A stretch of DNA of 59,240 nucleotides, from positions 1-59,240 of the forward strand of contig CALWIO010000010.1 in assembly GCA_944380765.1 (NCBI GenBank), given 5' to 3'. The position numbers and the translations under genes were made by a program. This DNA is from an uncultured Clostridia bacterium. Lineage in GTDB: Bacteria > Bacillota > Clostridia > Oscillospirales > Acutalibacteraceae. The notes beneath the pieces are model-generated. The model was not told where the DNA came from and searched no databases. It saw only the letters and a list, made by a program, of their open reading frames with translations. Of the stretch, positions 1 through 7,793 are shown piece by piece (position 1 is the first letter of the stretch; every line of letters begins with the position of its first letter).

Positions 1-6
1 CAGTAT

Positions 7-168
7 TCAAAGGGCGGTAAAATTTGACATTATACAGCATTTTGTTGTTTGTTCTTGTCTAAACTTGCGACCGACTATTATAATTGATAAGGTTATGGTT
101 TTCCCGCAGGCATATGCAGCGGTCGTTCCGCAGAGTAGCATGATTGTTAATACACCCCGAATCTTCAT
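7..168 (-). CDS. possible tiny ORF coupled to the beta-galactosidase (53 aa)
   Basis: An open frame of 53 codons starts at an ATG whose first bases overlap the TGA stop of the upstream beta-galactosidase gene (ATGA junction), an arrangement typical of translational coupling. The first 20 residues (MKIRGVLTIMLLCGTTAAYA) look like a short signal peptide or membrane segment. The rest is unremarkable, and there is no good Shine-Dalgarno sequence beyond purine-rich codons at the end of the upstream gene. It may be chance. No family is recognised. Confidence 0.2.
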   Translation of the reverse strand: MKIRGVLTIMLLCGTTAAYACGKTITLSIIIVGRKFRQEQTTKCCIMSNFTAL

Positions 169-2417
169 CGTGGATATTTCTTCTTCTTGATTTTGTTAAG
201 CATGGCGTTTATTTCAAGTATCTGTTCTTTTGTGAATTTGCCGCCGAGCATCATAAACGCCCTTTTAATCGTGAAGCCCTTGGCCATATCGAGCATGGTT
301 CTGTTCAGCTTGAATCCCGCGGCGCTCATTGCTCCGCCCTCTTTTGAGCCGCCGAGAGTTTTTTTGATTATCCTTAACATTTTAAGAGCGAAAATCTTTC
401 CCTTGAAAGTGGAAAGAACATCGCCGATTGTATCGTTGACCGAGAAATATTCCGCCGGCGTTTCAATCTCAAACCAGTTAATAACCGCGCCCTGTTCTTT
501 CATAATATAGTCGGTGTTAAAGCTGTCCGTTTTGCGGATAACGCTTTCGTCGGAGCAGTCGCCCGCCTTGGCTGTGAGCCTTGTTTCGCCCTTGTTCTCA
601 ACCTCAAAGTGATAGAAAGGATATTTTCCGCGCTGCATTTTTCCGACGCTGACGCCGTTCGCGAAAAGCTCTACCTGCGGCAGATTTGTGTAAACGGTGA
701 CGCGCGTTTTATCTTCAACCCTGTCAATGTATCTCTTTGAGCATATATGGACAAACGGCTCTTCTGAAAGCCACGCCTTATAAGCGTAAAAAGAATCCTT
801 TTTGTATTTGCGGTCAAATGTCACAAGTCCCTTGTGATTCATTCCGTTTTCACCACCCTCGCTTCTGGCGTCGGCGGCAAAGTCAAACATATTCCACACA
901 TGAGTTGCCCAAAGGTACGGCCTGTCGGCTATCTGCTTTATCATTTCCTCGTGATAATACGCCTGATATTCCTCTGTATAATCTCCCTGCTCCGGTTTGG
1001 AGGTGTGCCAGTTCAACGCTTCGCAGCCGTATTCGCTGAGTCCTACGCAGCGGTTAGGGTATTTCTTGTGGAAATCGTCAAACCAGACGCCGTTCATAGC
1101 CACATTTCCGCCGTACCAGCCGAAATAGTGGTTGTAGGAAATCACATCGGGAATTTGGGTGTATTCCTCCGAGGGCGCGCACATTGAAAGTATTGCAATC
1201 GTGGTAAGCCTTGTCTTGTCAAGACTGTGCGCCAAATCGTTGAGCTTTCTGTGATTTTCCAAAAGACTGCTGTCGGAAGCGCCGTTCATGGTAATCTCGT
1301 TGGAAAGTCCCCACACGACTATTGACGGGTGATTGTAGTTTTGGCAAATCAGCTCTTTCATCTGCGAAAGGGTGTTTTCCGTGCCGTCGGGCATGTGCCT
1401 TGAAATATATGGGATTTCCGCCCATACAATCAAGCCCCTGCGGTCGCACAGACTGTAAAAAGCCTCGTCATGCTGGTAGTGAGCAAGGCGCACGGTGTTA
1501 GCGCCCATTTCGCATATTAAGTCAATGTCCTCCTCGTGGTCGGCAAGGCTTATGGCGTTGCCTTTCTCCGGACGGTCCTGATGTCTTGCCACGCCTCTTA
1601 AAGGATACGGTCTGCCGTTGAGAATAAATCCCTTCTCAGGGTCAATGCTGAAACTGCGGCAGCCGAAGTCCGCGCTTAACTCGTCTTCGGCTTCACCGTT
1701 CTTTTTAAGAATAGCCTTTGCCGTGTATAGGTGCGGGTCTTTTGTGCCGTCCCATAAACGCGCGTCTTTTATAATAAATTCCGCTTTCGGGTTTTCGCTG
1801 TCCGTACTCTTAGCGTCAATGAGTTTTTCTCCGTCATAAATCTCAAAAACGGTTTCGCAGCCGTCAGCTTCGCCTATATACGCTTCAACGGTTACCGAAG
1901 CGTCAGAACCGTTCATTTGCGGAGTTACGGCAATACCCGGAGCTCCGCAGTATTCAAGGTCAAAATGGTTTTTGCCTACGGATATAATGCTGACATCTCT
2001 GTAAATTCCGCCGTAAAAAGTGAAGTCCGCAACCTGCGGATAAATCCTTTCGTCAGGCGAGTTGTCAGCCGAAACCACAAGCAGGTTTTCATCGTTTATA
2101 TCAGGCAGTTTTATTCTGAAAGTCGAGTAGCCGCCGTCGTGACTGCCGAGCAGCTCTCCGTTAAAATAAACCTCAGCCGAGGAGTTTACGCCTTTGAATT
2201 CAAGATAGTTTACTTCGCCTGTGAACAGGCTTTTGTCAAGACTTCTGGCGTAATAGCATTTTCCCCTGTAATAATCGTTGCCGCCGTCCTGACCGTCGCT
2301 GCCGTTCCATGTGTGCGGCAAATCAACCGGCTCAAAATCCGAGGGCAGAGTTTCAGGCGCCGATTTTGCTTTTTTTGAAAACAGCCAGCCTTTGTTAATG
2401 TTTGTAACGGTTCTCAT
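165..2417 (-). CDS. GH2 beta-galactosidase with helical C-terminal extension
   Basis: A 750-residue glycoside hydrolase family 2 enzyme, expected to hydrolyse terminal beta-galactosides in the cytoplasm. An N-terminal sugar-binding domain (RGKCYYAR) is followed by an Ig-like domain and a TIM barrel. The acid/base is Glu374 (WGLSNEI) and the nucleophile Glu462 (LSEYG). The barrel end reads WNMFDFAAD then NHKGLVT, which fits family beta-galactosidases better than glucuronidases. No signal peptide is seen. The start is the ATG at 2417, preceded by AAGGAGG, overlapping the TAA of the symporter gene by one base (TAATG). The last 100 or so residues form a Lys/Met-rich, probably helical tail beyond the usual GH2 fold. 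Galactoside specificity is inferred; fucoside or glucuronide activity is not excluded. Confidence 0.88.
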   Translation of the reverse strand: MRTVTNINKGWLFSKKAKSAPETLPSDFEPVDLPHTWNGSDGQDGGNDYYRGKCYYARSLDKSLFTGEVNYLEFKGVNSSAEVYFNGELLGSHDGGYSTFRIKLPDINDENLLVVSADNSPDERIYPQVADFTFYGGIYRDVSIISVGKNHFDLEYCGAPGIAVTPQMNGSDASVTVEAYIGEADGCETVFEIYDGEKLIDAKSTDSENPKAEFIIKDARLWDGTKDPHLYTAKAILKKNGEAEDELSADFGCRSFSIDPEKGFILNGRPYPLRGVARHQDRPEKGNAISLADHEEDIDLICEMGANTVRLAHYQHDEAFYSLCDRRGLIVWAEIPYISRHMPDGTENTLSQMKELICQNYNHPSIVVWGLSNEITMNGASDSSLLENHRKLNDLAHSLDKTRLTTIAILSMCAPSEEYTQIPDVISYNHYFGWYGGNVAMNGVWFDDFHKKYPNRCVGLSEYGCEALNWHTSKPEQGDYTEEYQAYYHEEMIKQIADRPYLWATHVWNMFDFAADARSEGGENGMNHKGLVTFDRKYKKDSFYAYKAWLSEEPFVHICSKRYIDRVEDKTRVTVYTNLPQVELFANGVSVGKMQRGKYPFYHFEVENKGETRLTAKAGDCSDESVIRKTDSFNTDYIMKEQGAVINWFEIETPAEYFSVNDTIGDVLSTFKGKIFALKMLRIIKKTLGGSKEGGAMSAAGFKLNRTMLDMAKGFTIKRAFMMLGGKFTKEQILEINAMLNKIKKKKYPR

Positions 2418-3772
2418 TATTTTTCCTCCTTTGTAACCTTGCCGTCGCCGAGTCCGTACAGGAAATGCATGCTGACAAGACATATTATTGAGCCTATAAA
2501 GGGCAGAAATCCGGTGACAAAATAAATTTTTTCCGCAACGCCGTCAGCCTGTTCGAGAGCGCTGAGCGTCTGGTCGTAATCGGTGAGCTTAATGGCAAGC
2601 GACACAAGAGATGCGCCTACTCCCTGGGCGATTTTTCTGAACAGGGAATATGTGGCGTAAATCGAGCCTTCCTCTCTTCTGTCGGTCTGCTCTTCCTGAT
2701 AGTCAATGCAGTCCGCGACAAGAGCCCACATAAGCACCATGTAAAAGCTCGCGCCGAACATGGCTATTGAAATGAGCGCAATCCAGATATATGGGTTTTC
2801 AAAACGGATAAACGCCGCAAGACCTGAGGTGACCGCGGACACGGCAAAAGGATAGGTGCAAAGCTGCTTTTTGGTGAATTTCTTAGTCGCCGGCTTTACA
2901 AGAACAATACCCAGCGCAACGGGCAGTCCCGCCAGAATTGTGGCAAGCGAAATAAGGTCGGTGTTTTTGAAATAACACATAAACACATATTGAAGCGAGT
3001 TGGTAACGGTCATCATAAGGGCGAGATACGATACCGTAGATATTGTCACGCCCAGCATGTGACGGTTTTTGAAAAACGAGATAAGCGTGGCGGCGTAGTT
3101 GAATTTCTGAGGAGCGTTTGTCTGCGGAGCAACGCGCTCAACCGTCAGCTTTCTGAGAAGATAAAAAGATATAAGCCCTATAATTCCCATGACCGCCACA
3201 AAAATGATGAAAAGCTCGCCGCGGGGATTGTCGTTTTCATCATAAACAAGAAGAGGAAGAACAATCATTATGGGAAGCTGTGCGAGCAGAGCGCCTATGC
3301 TGCGGCTTGTTGAAAGAGCCGTTCTCTCGCGCGGGTCGGTGGTAATAACCGACTGCATAGAGCCGTAAGGCACATTTACGCTTGTGTAAGCAATACTCCA
3401 TACGCAGTAAAGTCCCAGGCACATCGCCAGCTTCAAGGCGTAGGGCGCGTCGGGCACATAAATAAACATCAGAACGCTGGAAATAAGCAGGGGAATACTC
3501 GCCCATTTTATCCACGGCTTGAATTTTCCGCTTTTGCCCGGCTTTGAGGCGTCGCATATACCGCCGATAATCGGGTCGTTTATGGCGTCAAAAATTTTGG
3601 CAAGCAAAATTATAATCGAAAAATGACCGGGGTCAATTTTCATACAAGTTACATAAAAGACCATAAGATAGCTGTTAATAAAGGCAAAGCTCATGTTGCA
3701 GCCGAAATCCCCGAAGCCGTAACCCAGCTTGTCCTTAAAGCCAAAAGGTCTTCTTTCTCTTGATTTTTCCAT
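2417..3772 (-). CDS. GPH/MelB-type sugar-cation symporter
   Basis: A 451-residue integral membrane protein of the glycoside-pentoside-hexuronide:cation symporter family (MFS superfamily), with about 12 hydrophobic segments. The N-terminus has the family's typical GYGFGDFG motif, followed by DAINDPIIGGICD, which contains the acidic residues MelB uses for cation and sugar coupling. It probably imports the beta-galactoside cleaved by the downstream GH2 enzyme. The two genes overlap by one base and form an operon. The ATG at 3772 has an AGGAGGG ribosome-binding site seven bases upstream, and a consensus promoter lies at 3804-3832 on the same strand. The exact sugar cannot be read from the sequence. 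Confidence 0.88.
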   Translation of the reverse strand: MEKSRERRPFGFKDKLGYGFGDFGCNMSFAFINSYLMVFYVTCMKIDPGHFSIIILLAKIFDAINDPIIGGICDASKPGKSGKFKPWIKWASIPLLISSVLMFIYVPDAPYALKLAMCLGLYCVWSIAYTSVNVPYGSMQSVITTDPRERTALSTSRSIGALLAQLPIMIVLPLLVYDENDNPRGELFIIFVAVMGIIGLISFYLLRKLTVERVAPQTNAPQKFNYAATLISFFKNRHMLGVTISTVSYLALMMTVTNSLQYVFMCYFKNTDLISLATILAGLPVALGIVLVKPATKKFTKKQLCTYPFAVSAVTSGLAAFIRFENPYIWIALISIAMFGASFYMVLMWALVADCIDYQEEQTDRREEGSIYATYSLFRKIAQGVGASLVSLAIKLTDYDQTLSALEQADGVAEKIYFVTGFLPFIGSIICLVSMHFLYGLGDGKVTKEEK

Positions 3773-3803
3773 TTTTGCCCTCCTGTTTTATAAAGTCAGT
3801 TTA

Positions 3804-3832
3804 ATTATAAAAGACAGCGCCCGATAATGCAA
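3804..3832 (-). promoter_or_regulatory. sigma-A promoter of the galactosidase operon
   Basis: On the minus strand, TTGCAT (3832-3827) is separated by 17 bp from a perfect TATAAT (3809-3804), about 35 bp upstream of the symporter start codon. It points to the symporter and GH2 genes. Confidence 0.7.
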
Positions 3833-3897
3833 CAAAATATCGTAAAAAAGTGGGCGTAAAGCCGCGTTTAGTTTCATAGTTTTTATAATCTTTAAAA

Positions 3898-3932
3898 ACG
3901 GATAAGCCTTTTATAATTTTAAATTTATCCGT
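3898..3932. repeat. interrupted palindrome in the divergent intergenic region
   Basis: The arms ACGGATAA (3898-3905) and TTATCCGT (3925-3932) are perfect inverted repeats separated by 19 bp of AT-rich DNA. They lie between the two divergent promoters of this 303-bp spacer. This could be an operator for a sugar-responsive repressor or a weak hairpin; there is no run of T after it. No regulator gene lies next to it in the window. Confidence 0.3.
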
Positions 3933-3977
3933 CCCGTGCCGCTTTTGGATATAACTTTAATAGTCTTCGCTTCCGGC

Positions 3978-4006
3978 TTGCAAAATACTCCGAAAAATGA
4001 TATTAT
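3978..4006 (+). promoter_or_regulatory. sigma-A promoter of gtrA-like gene
   Basis: TTGCAA (3978-3983), 17 bp, TATTAT (4001-4006). It leaves a leader of about 60 nt before the ATG at 4076. Confidence 0.65.
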
Positions 4007-4075
4007 AATAAAGCTGAACAGATAAACTGAACAGCCTTAAGTTATTTATTGATATTTTTCCCGGAGTGAACGCAG

Positions 4076-4537
4076 ATGACAGAAAATAAAAACCGACCCA
4101 AACTTACAAAAAAAGAAACCGCCGTGCAGGTGCTTAAATTCGTAGCCTTTTCAATGGGCGCCGGAATTATTCAGATTGTTACCTTTACTCTCCTTACGGA
4201 GCTGACCGAATTTGAGTACTGGGCGTGCTATCTTCCGTCTCTGGTGCTTTCGGTACTGTATAATTTTACCGTCAACCGCCGCTATACCTTTAAGTCGGCT
4301 AATAATGTGCCGGTAGCTATGCTGAAAGTCGCGTTTTATTACTGCATTTTCACCCCGGTTTCAACCTATCTCGGTCACCTTGCCGCAAACGCCGGCGTAA
4401 ACGAATATCTTGTCGAGATTACAACAATGCTTTGTAATCTGATTACCGAATTTTTGGTCTGCCGTTTCTGGGTTTACCGCAATTCAATAAATACAAATAA
4501 ACTGGCAAAACGCGGAGAAAAAGAAAGCGAAGAATAA
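4076..4537 (+). CDS. GtrA-family membrane protein
   Basis: A 153-residue protein with four predicted transmembrane helices and the GtrA-like fold, including the family's Asn-Arg-(Arg)-Tyr-Thr-Phe segment (NFTVNRRYTFKS) between helices 2 and 3. GtrA proteins are small polytopic proteins thought to help translocate polyprenyl-phosphate-linked sugars for glycan modification, usually beside a GtrB-type transferase. No GtrB gene is adjacent here, so its partner must be elsewhere. It lies upstream of the polysaccharide operon but has its own promoter and a terminator directly after it. The preceding CCGGAG is a fair ribosome-binding site. Confidence 0.8.
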   Translation: MTENKNRPKLTKKETAVQVLKFVAFSMGAGIIQIVTFTLLTELTEFEYWACYLPSLVLSVLYNFTVNRRYTFKSANNVPVAMLKVAFYYCIFTPVSTYLGHLAANAGVNEYLVEITTMLCNLITEFLVCRFWVYRNSINTNKLAKRGEKESEE

Positions 4538-4553
4538 ACCGCGCAAATTTTTT

Positions 4554-4584
4554 CATAGGGGCTTTATGCCCTTATGTTTTTATT
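4554..4584 (+). terminator. Rho-independent terminator or attenuator after gtrA-like gene
   Basis: A 9-bp stem (CATAGGGGC / GCCCTTATG, one G-T pair) with a 5-nt loop is followed by TTTTTATT. It ends only about 25 bp before the next start codon, so it may attenuate rather than fully block read-through. Confidence 0.65.
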
Positions 4585-4606
4585 ACAGAGAAAATCAGGG
4601 GTAAAA

Positions 4607-6307
4607 ATGAAAGCGGCTGTCTGCTGTTTAAATTCAAAATACATACATTCATCAACTGCGCCGTGGTGCCTTTTCGCGGGCGTGCGCGCCTATTGCACCG
4701 GCGATATTACCGCCGAGGTAATTGAGGGAACGGTGAATGAACCTGCCGACGGCGTCTTTGCCCGCATTGTTAAAAGCGAGCCGGATGTCGTCGGATTTTG
4801 CACATATATATGGAATGTTGAAAGAGTGCTGGAATTAGCCTCACGGGTAAAAAAAGAGCTGCCGGGAGTTATTGTCGCGCTCGGCGGACCGGAGGCGGGG
4901 TATAGGGCGGAAAGCCTGCTTTCAGAGCACAGCGAAATCGACGCGGTAATAAGCGGTGAGGGCGAGGAGCCTTTTGCCGCGTTTTTGCAGGCGCTTTATG
5001 ACTCAGTACCGCCAGAAACGGTACAGGGCGTTTGCTGCCGTACCGAAAACGGGCTTAAAATAAGCGAGCCCTATGTTTCGCACTCGGACCCCGTTTCGCC
5101 TTACTGCGAGGAGTATTTCAGGTCGCTTAACGGCAGAATAGCCTATTTGGAAACTTCAAGGGGCTGTCCTTTCTCCTGCGCCTATTGCCTTTCCGGCCGC
5201 TGCGGAGGAGTAAGGTTCTTCGACTTGGAAAACGCAAAGAAAAATATTCTCCGCCTTGCGCAAAGCGGAGCGAAAACGGTAAAGTTTGTTGACCGCACCT
5301 TTAACGCCGATAAAAAAAGGGCGTGCGAAATATTTTCGTTTATAAAAAGCGAGTATTCAAAGAGCATACCAAAGGGAACCTGCTTTCATTTTGAAATAGC
5401 CGGCGATATTCTTGACGAGGCGCAGCTTTGCCTGCTTGAAACTATGCCGAAAGGCTCGGTAATGCTGGAAATCGGCATACAGAGCTTTAATGAGAAAACT
5501 CTTGAAACGGTTAACCGTAAAACAGATATTAAGCGGCTTTGCGAAAATATCAAACGGCTTATTGCCCCGCGCAATCTACATGTCCATATTGACTTGATAG
5601 CCGGCCTGCCTTATGAGGACTTCGGCAGCTTCTGCCGCAGCTTCAATACTGCGTTTTATCTCGGCGCGGATATGCTGCAATTCGGATTTTTAAAGCTGCT
5701 GTACGGCTCTCCCATGCGTGAACAGCCTCAGAAATTTCCCTGCGAGTTCTCAAAAAAACCGCCTTATGAGGTCATATCCACGCCGTGGCTGACCGTCTCG
5801 CAAAAGGAAGCGCTCAAAAAAACCGAACAGGCGTTTGATTCGGTATATAACAGCGGCCGTTTTAGACGCACGGTAAAATACGCGCTTGAAGCCTGCAAAA
5901 AAGAGCCGTATTCTCTTTTTTCCGGTTTTGCGGATTATCTTGAAAATCAGGGCGCCGGAATCAGCAAAATGCCCCTTGACAGACTCAGCGACCTGCTTTT
6001 TGATTATCTTTGCTCGCTTGACGGTGTAAACCGCGATTTTCTGCGTGACGCTATGATATGCGACAGATTAGCCACAAACTCGTCGGGTTTTCTGCCCTTG
6101 TCGCTTTATGTAAAAGACGCAAAACTAAAACAGGTGCGGAAAGCCCTTTCCGCCAACCCCGAAACAGCGGAGAAACCCGCCGTGAAACGCAGTGTAGCCA
6201 TACTTTACGGCAGGGGAGAGGCGGTTTATGCCGACTACACCGAAAAGGACCCCGTAACCGGCGAATACAGGCTGTTCTTTACCGATATTCAGGGGCGCTG
6301 TAAATAG
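4607..6307 (+). CDS. B12-binding radical SAM protein (DUF4080 type)
   Basis: A 566-residue protein with an N-terminal cobalamin-binding Rossmann-type domain (about residues 1-140) and a radical SAM core. The 4Fe-4S cysteines are Cys187, Cys191 and Cys194 in SRGCPFSCAYC, a CxxxCxxC motif. The C-terminal part resembles the DUF4080 extension of this group. Members of this class carry out radical methylations or rearrangements, but the substrate of this subgroup is unknown. The start is the ATG at 4607, with CAGGGG upstream. An earlier in-frame ATG at 4574 lies inside the terminator stem and has no ribosome-binding site. The gene follows gtrA after a hairpin and no separate promoter is evident. 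Confidence 0.78.
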   Translation: MKAAVCCLNSKYIHSSTAPWCLFAGVRAYCTGDITAEVIEGTVNEPADGVFARIVKSEPDVVGFCTYIWNVERVLELASRVKKELPGVIVALGGPEAGYRAESLLSEHSEIDAVISGEGEEPFAAFLQALYDSVPPETVQGVCCRTENGLKISEPYVSHSDPVSPYCEEYFRSLNGRIAYLETSRGCPFSCAYCLSGRCGGVRFFDLENAKKNILRLAQSGAKTVKFVDRTFNADKKRACEIFSFIKSEYSKSIPKGTCFHFEIAGDILDEAQLCLLETMPKGSVMLEIGIQSFNEKTLETVNRKTDIKRLCENIKRLIAPRNLHVHIDLIAGLPYEDFGSFCRSFNTAFYLGADMLQFGFLKLLYGSPMREQPQKFPCEFSKKPPYEVISTPWLTVSQKEALKKTEQAFDSVYNSGRFRRTVKYALEACKKEPYSLFSGFADYLENQGAGISKMPLDRLSDLLFDYLCSLDGVNRDFLRDAMICDRLATNSSGFLPLSLYVKDAKLKQVRKALSANPETAEKPAVKRSVAILYGRGEAVYADYTEKDPVTGEYRLFFTDIQGRCK

Positions 6308-6317
6308 TTTCCTTTCG

Positions 6318-6346
6318 TTGACAATATATATAAAATGTAGTAAAAT
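6318..6346 (+). promoter_or_regulatory. strong sigma-A promoter of the polysaccharide operon
   Basis: A perfect TTGACA (6318-6323), 17 bp, and TAAAAT (6341-6346). The predicted start near 6353 leaves an AT-rich untranslated leader of about 170 nt before the first gene at 6525. No other promoter of this quality was seen up to 25.1 kb. The leader shows no clear intrinsic terminator or known riboswitch. Confidence 0.78.
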
Positions 6347-6524
6347 ACATAAGGATATACACTAATAGCATACCATGTCGGTTTAATAGCAGAATTAAGA
6401 CAAAAATGTACAGAATTTTCGTATTTTGTATTTTAAATTTGCTTTGATGTGTTTTATTTTAATAAAGAATATTAAATACTGAGAATTTTTAATTTATTTT
6501 TGGATTAAAAAGGGGAATATTTTG

Positions 6525-7778
6525 ATGAATACCAACGGAAACGAAACGCCCGCAAAGCGTAATATACCTTTCAGCCCGCCCGATATTACTCAGGCTGAAA
6601 TTGACGAGGTCGTTGACGCGCTCAAATCCGGCTGGATAACCACCGGCCCCAAAACCAAAGAGCTTGAAAGACTGACGGCAGAAAGGTGCGAAAACAAAAA
6701 AGCGGTCTGCCTTAATTCAAATACCGCCTGCGCGGAAATGACGCTGCGTATTCTCGGAGTGGGCGAGGGCGATGAGGTAATCGTTCCGGCTTATACATAT
6801 ACCGCCTCAGCCTCGGTAATTGCCCATGTGGGGGCGAAGATTGTTCCGGTTGATTGTGAAAAAGGAAAATTCACAATGGACTATAACAGCCTTGAAAAAC
6901 TCATTACTGAGAAAACAAAGGTTATAATTCCTGTTGATTTGTTCGGAATACCCTGCGATTATGACAGAATATCCGAAATAGTTGAAAAAAATAAAAATAA
7001 ATTTGTTCCGTCAGAAAACAAATTACAGCAAATTTTTTCAAGATGTATAGTAATGGCGGACGGCGCCCATTCATTCGGAGCCGAATATAAGGGAAAGCCA
7101 GCGGCGCAGGGAGCGGATTTTGTTAACTTCTCATGGCACGCGGTTAAAAACCTTACAACGGCTGAGGGCGGCGCGGTAACATGGCGCAGTATTCCCGGCG
7201 TTGACGATGAGGAGCTGTATCACCGCTATATGCTTATGAGCCTGCACGGGCAGAGTAAGGACGCCCTTGCGAAAACTCAGCTCGGCGCGTGGGAGTACGA
7301 TATTGTAAGTCCGTGGTATAAGTGCAATATGACCGATGTTCACGCGGCGATAGGCCTCGGCCAGATGAGAAGATATGACTCGATTCTCAGCCGCCGCCGT
7401 GAGCTGATAGAAAAATATGACAGCGCCTTTTCGTCTTTGAGCGTTGAAACGCTGAAACATTATACAGACGATTATAAATCCTCAGGGCATATTTACGCAG
7501 TCAGACTTTTCAATAAAAACGGAGAAGCCGTAAGCGAAAAGCTGAGGAATGATTTTATAGTTGAAATGGCGAAAATGGGCGTAGCTGCAAATGTTCATTA
7601 TAAGCCGCTGCCTATGCACACCGGCTATAAGGCCATGGGAATGGATATAAAGGATTACCCTAACGCCTATGAACAGTATAAAAACGAAATAACCCTCCCG
7701 CTTCATACCTGTTTGAGCGACGATGATGCCGATTATATCATCACCGCTTTCAAAAAAGTCTGCGGCGAGTTGCTTTGA
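6525..7778 (+). CDS. DegT/DnrJ/EryC1/StrS sugar aminotransferase
   Basis: A 417-residue PLP-dependent aminotransferase that would convert a 4-keto (or 3-keto) nucleotide sugar to the amino sugar. It has the family N-terminal pattern (FSPPDITQAEIDEV, GWITTGPKTKELE), the cofactor-binding MADGAHSFGAEY, and the catalytic lysine Lys208 in WHAVKNLTTAEGG. It is closest in style to PglE/ArnB-type enzymes. It is the first gene of the operon, 16 bp before the PglC-like transferase gene. The ATG at 6525 follows AGGGG with good spacing; an overlapping TTG at 6522 is less likely. The only 4-keto-sugar producer in the window is the CapE homologue, so its substrate is uncertain. Confidence 0.88.
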   Translation: MNTNGNETPAKRNIPFSPPDITQAEIDEVVDALKSGWITTGPKTKELERLTAERCENKKAVCLNSNTACAEMTLRILGVGEGDEVIVPAYTYTASASVIAHVGAKIVPVDCEKGKFTMDYNSLEKLITEKTKVIIPVDLFGIPCDYDRISEIVEKNKNKFVPSENKLQQIFSRCIVMADGAHSFGAEYKGKPAAQGADFVNFSWHAVKNLTTAEGGAVTWRSIPGVDDEELYHRYMLMSLHGQSKDALAKTQLGAWEYDIVSPWYKCNMTDVHAAIGLGQMRRYDSILSRRRELIEKYDSAFSSLSVETLKHYTDDYKSSGHIYAVRLFNKNGEAVSEKLRNDFIVEMAKMGVAANVHYKPLPMHTGYKAMGMDIKDYPNAYEQYKNEITLPLHTCLSDDDADYIITAFKKVCGELL

Positions 7779-7793
7779 TACGGGTGAACTCTG

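Noticed and set aside
165..2417. Beta-glucuronidase identity for the first GH2 enzyme
   Set aside because: The NxK motif (NHK) is present, but the surrounding NHKGLVT and WNMFDFAAD context matches the family's beta-galactosidases, which share NxK-like residues. Glucuronidase was not preferred.
6347..6524. Riboswitch or T-box in the leader of the polysaccharide operon
   Set aside because: No conserved aptamer core, T-box sequence or terminator could be identified by eye; it is kept only as an unexplained leader.
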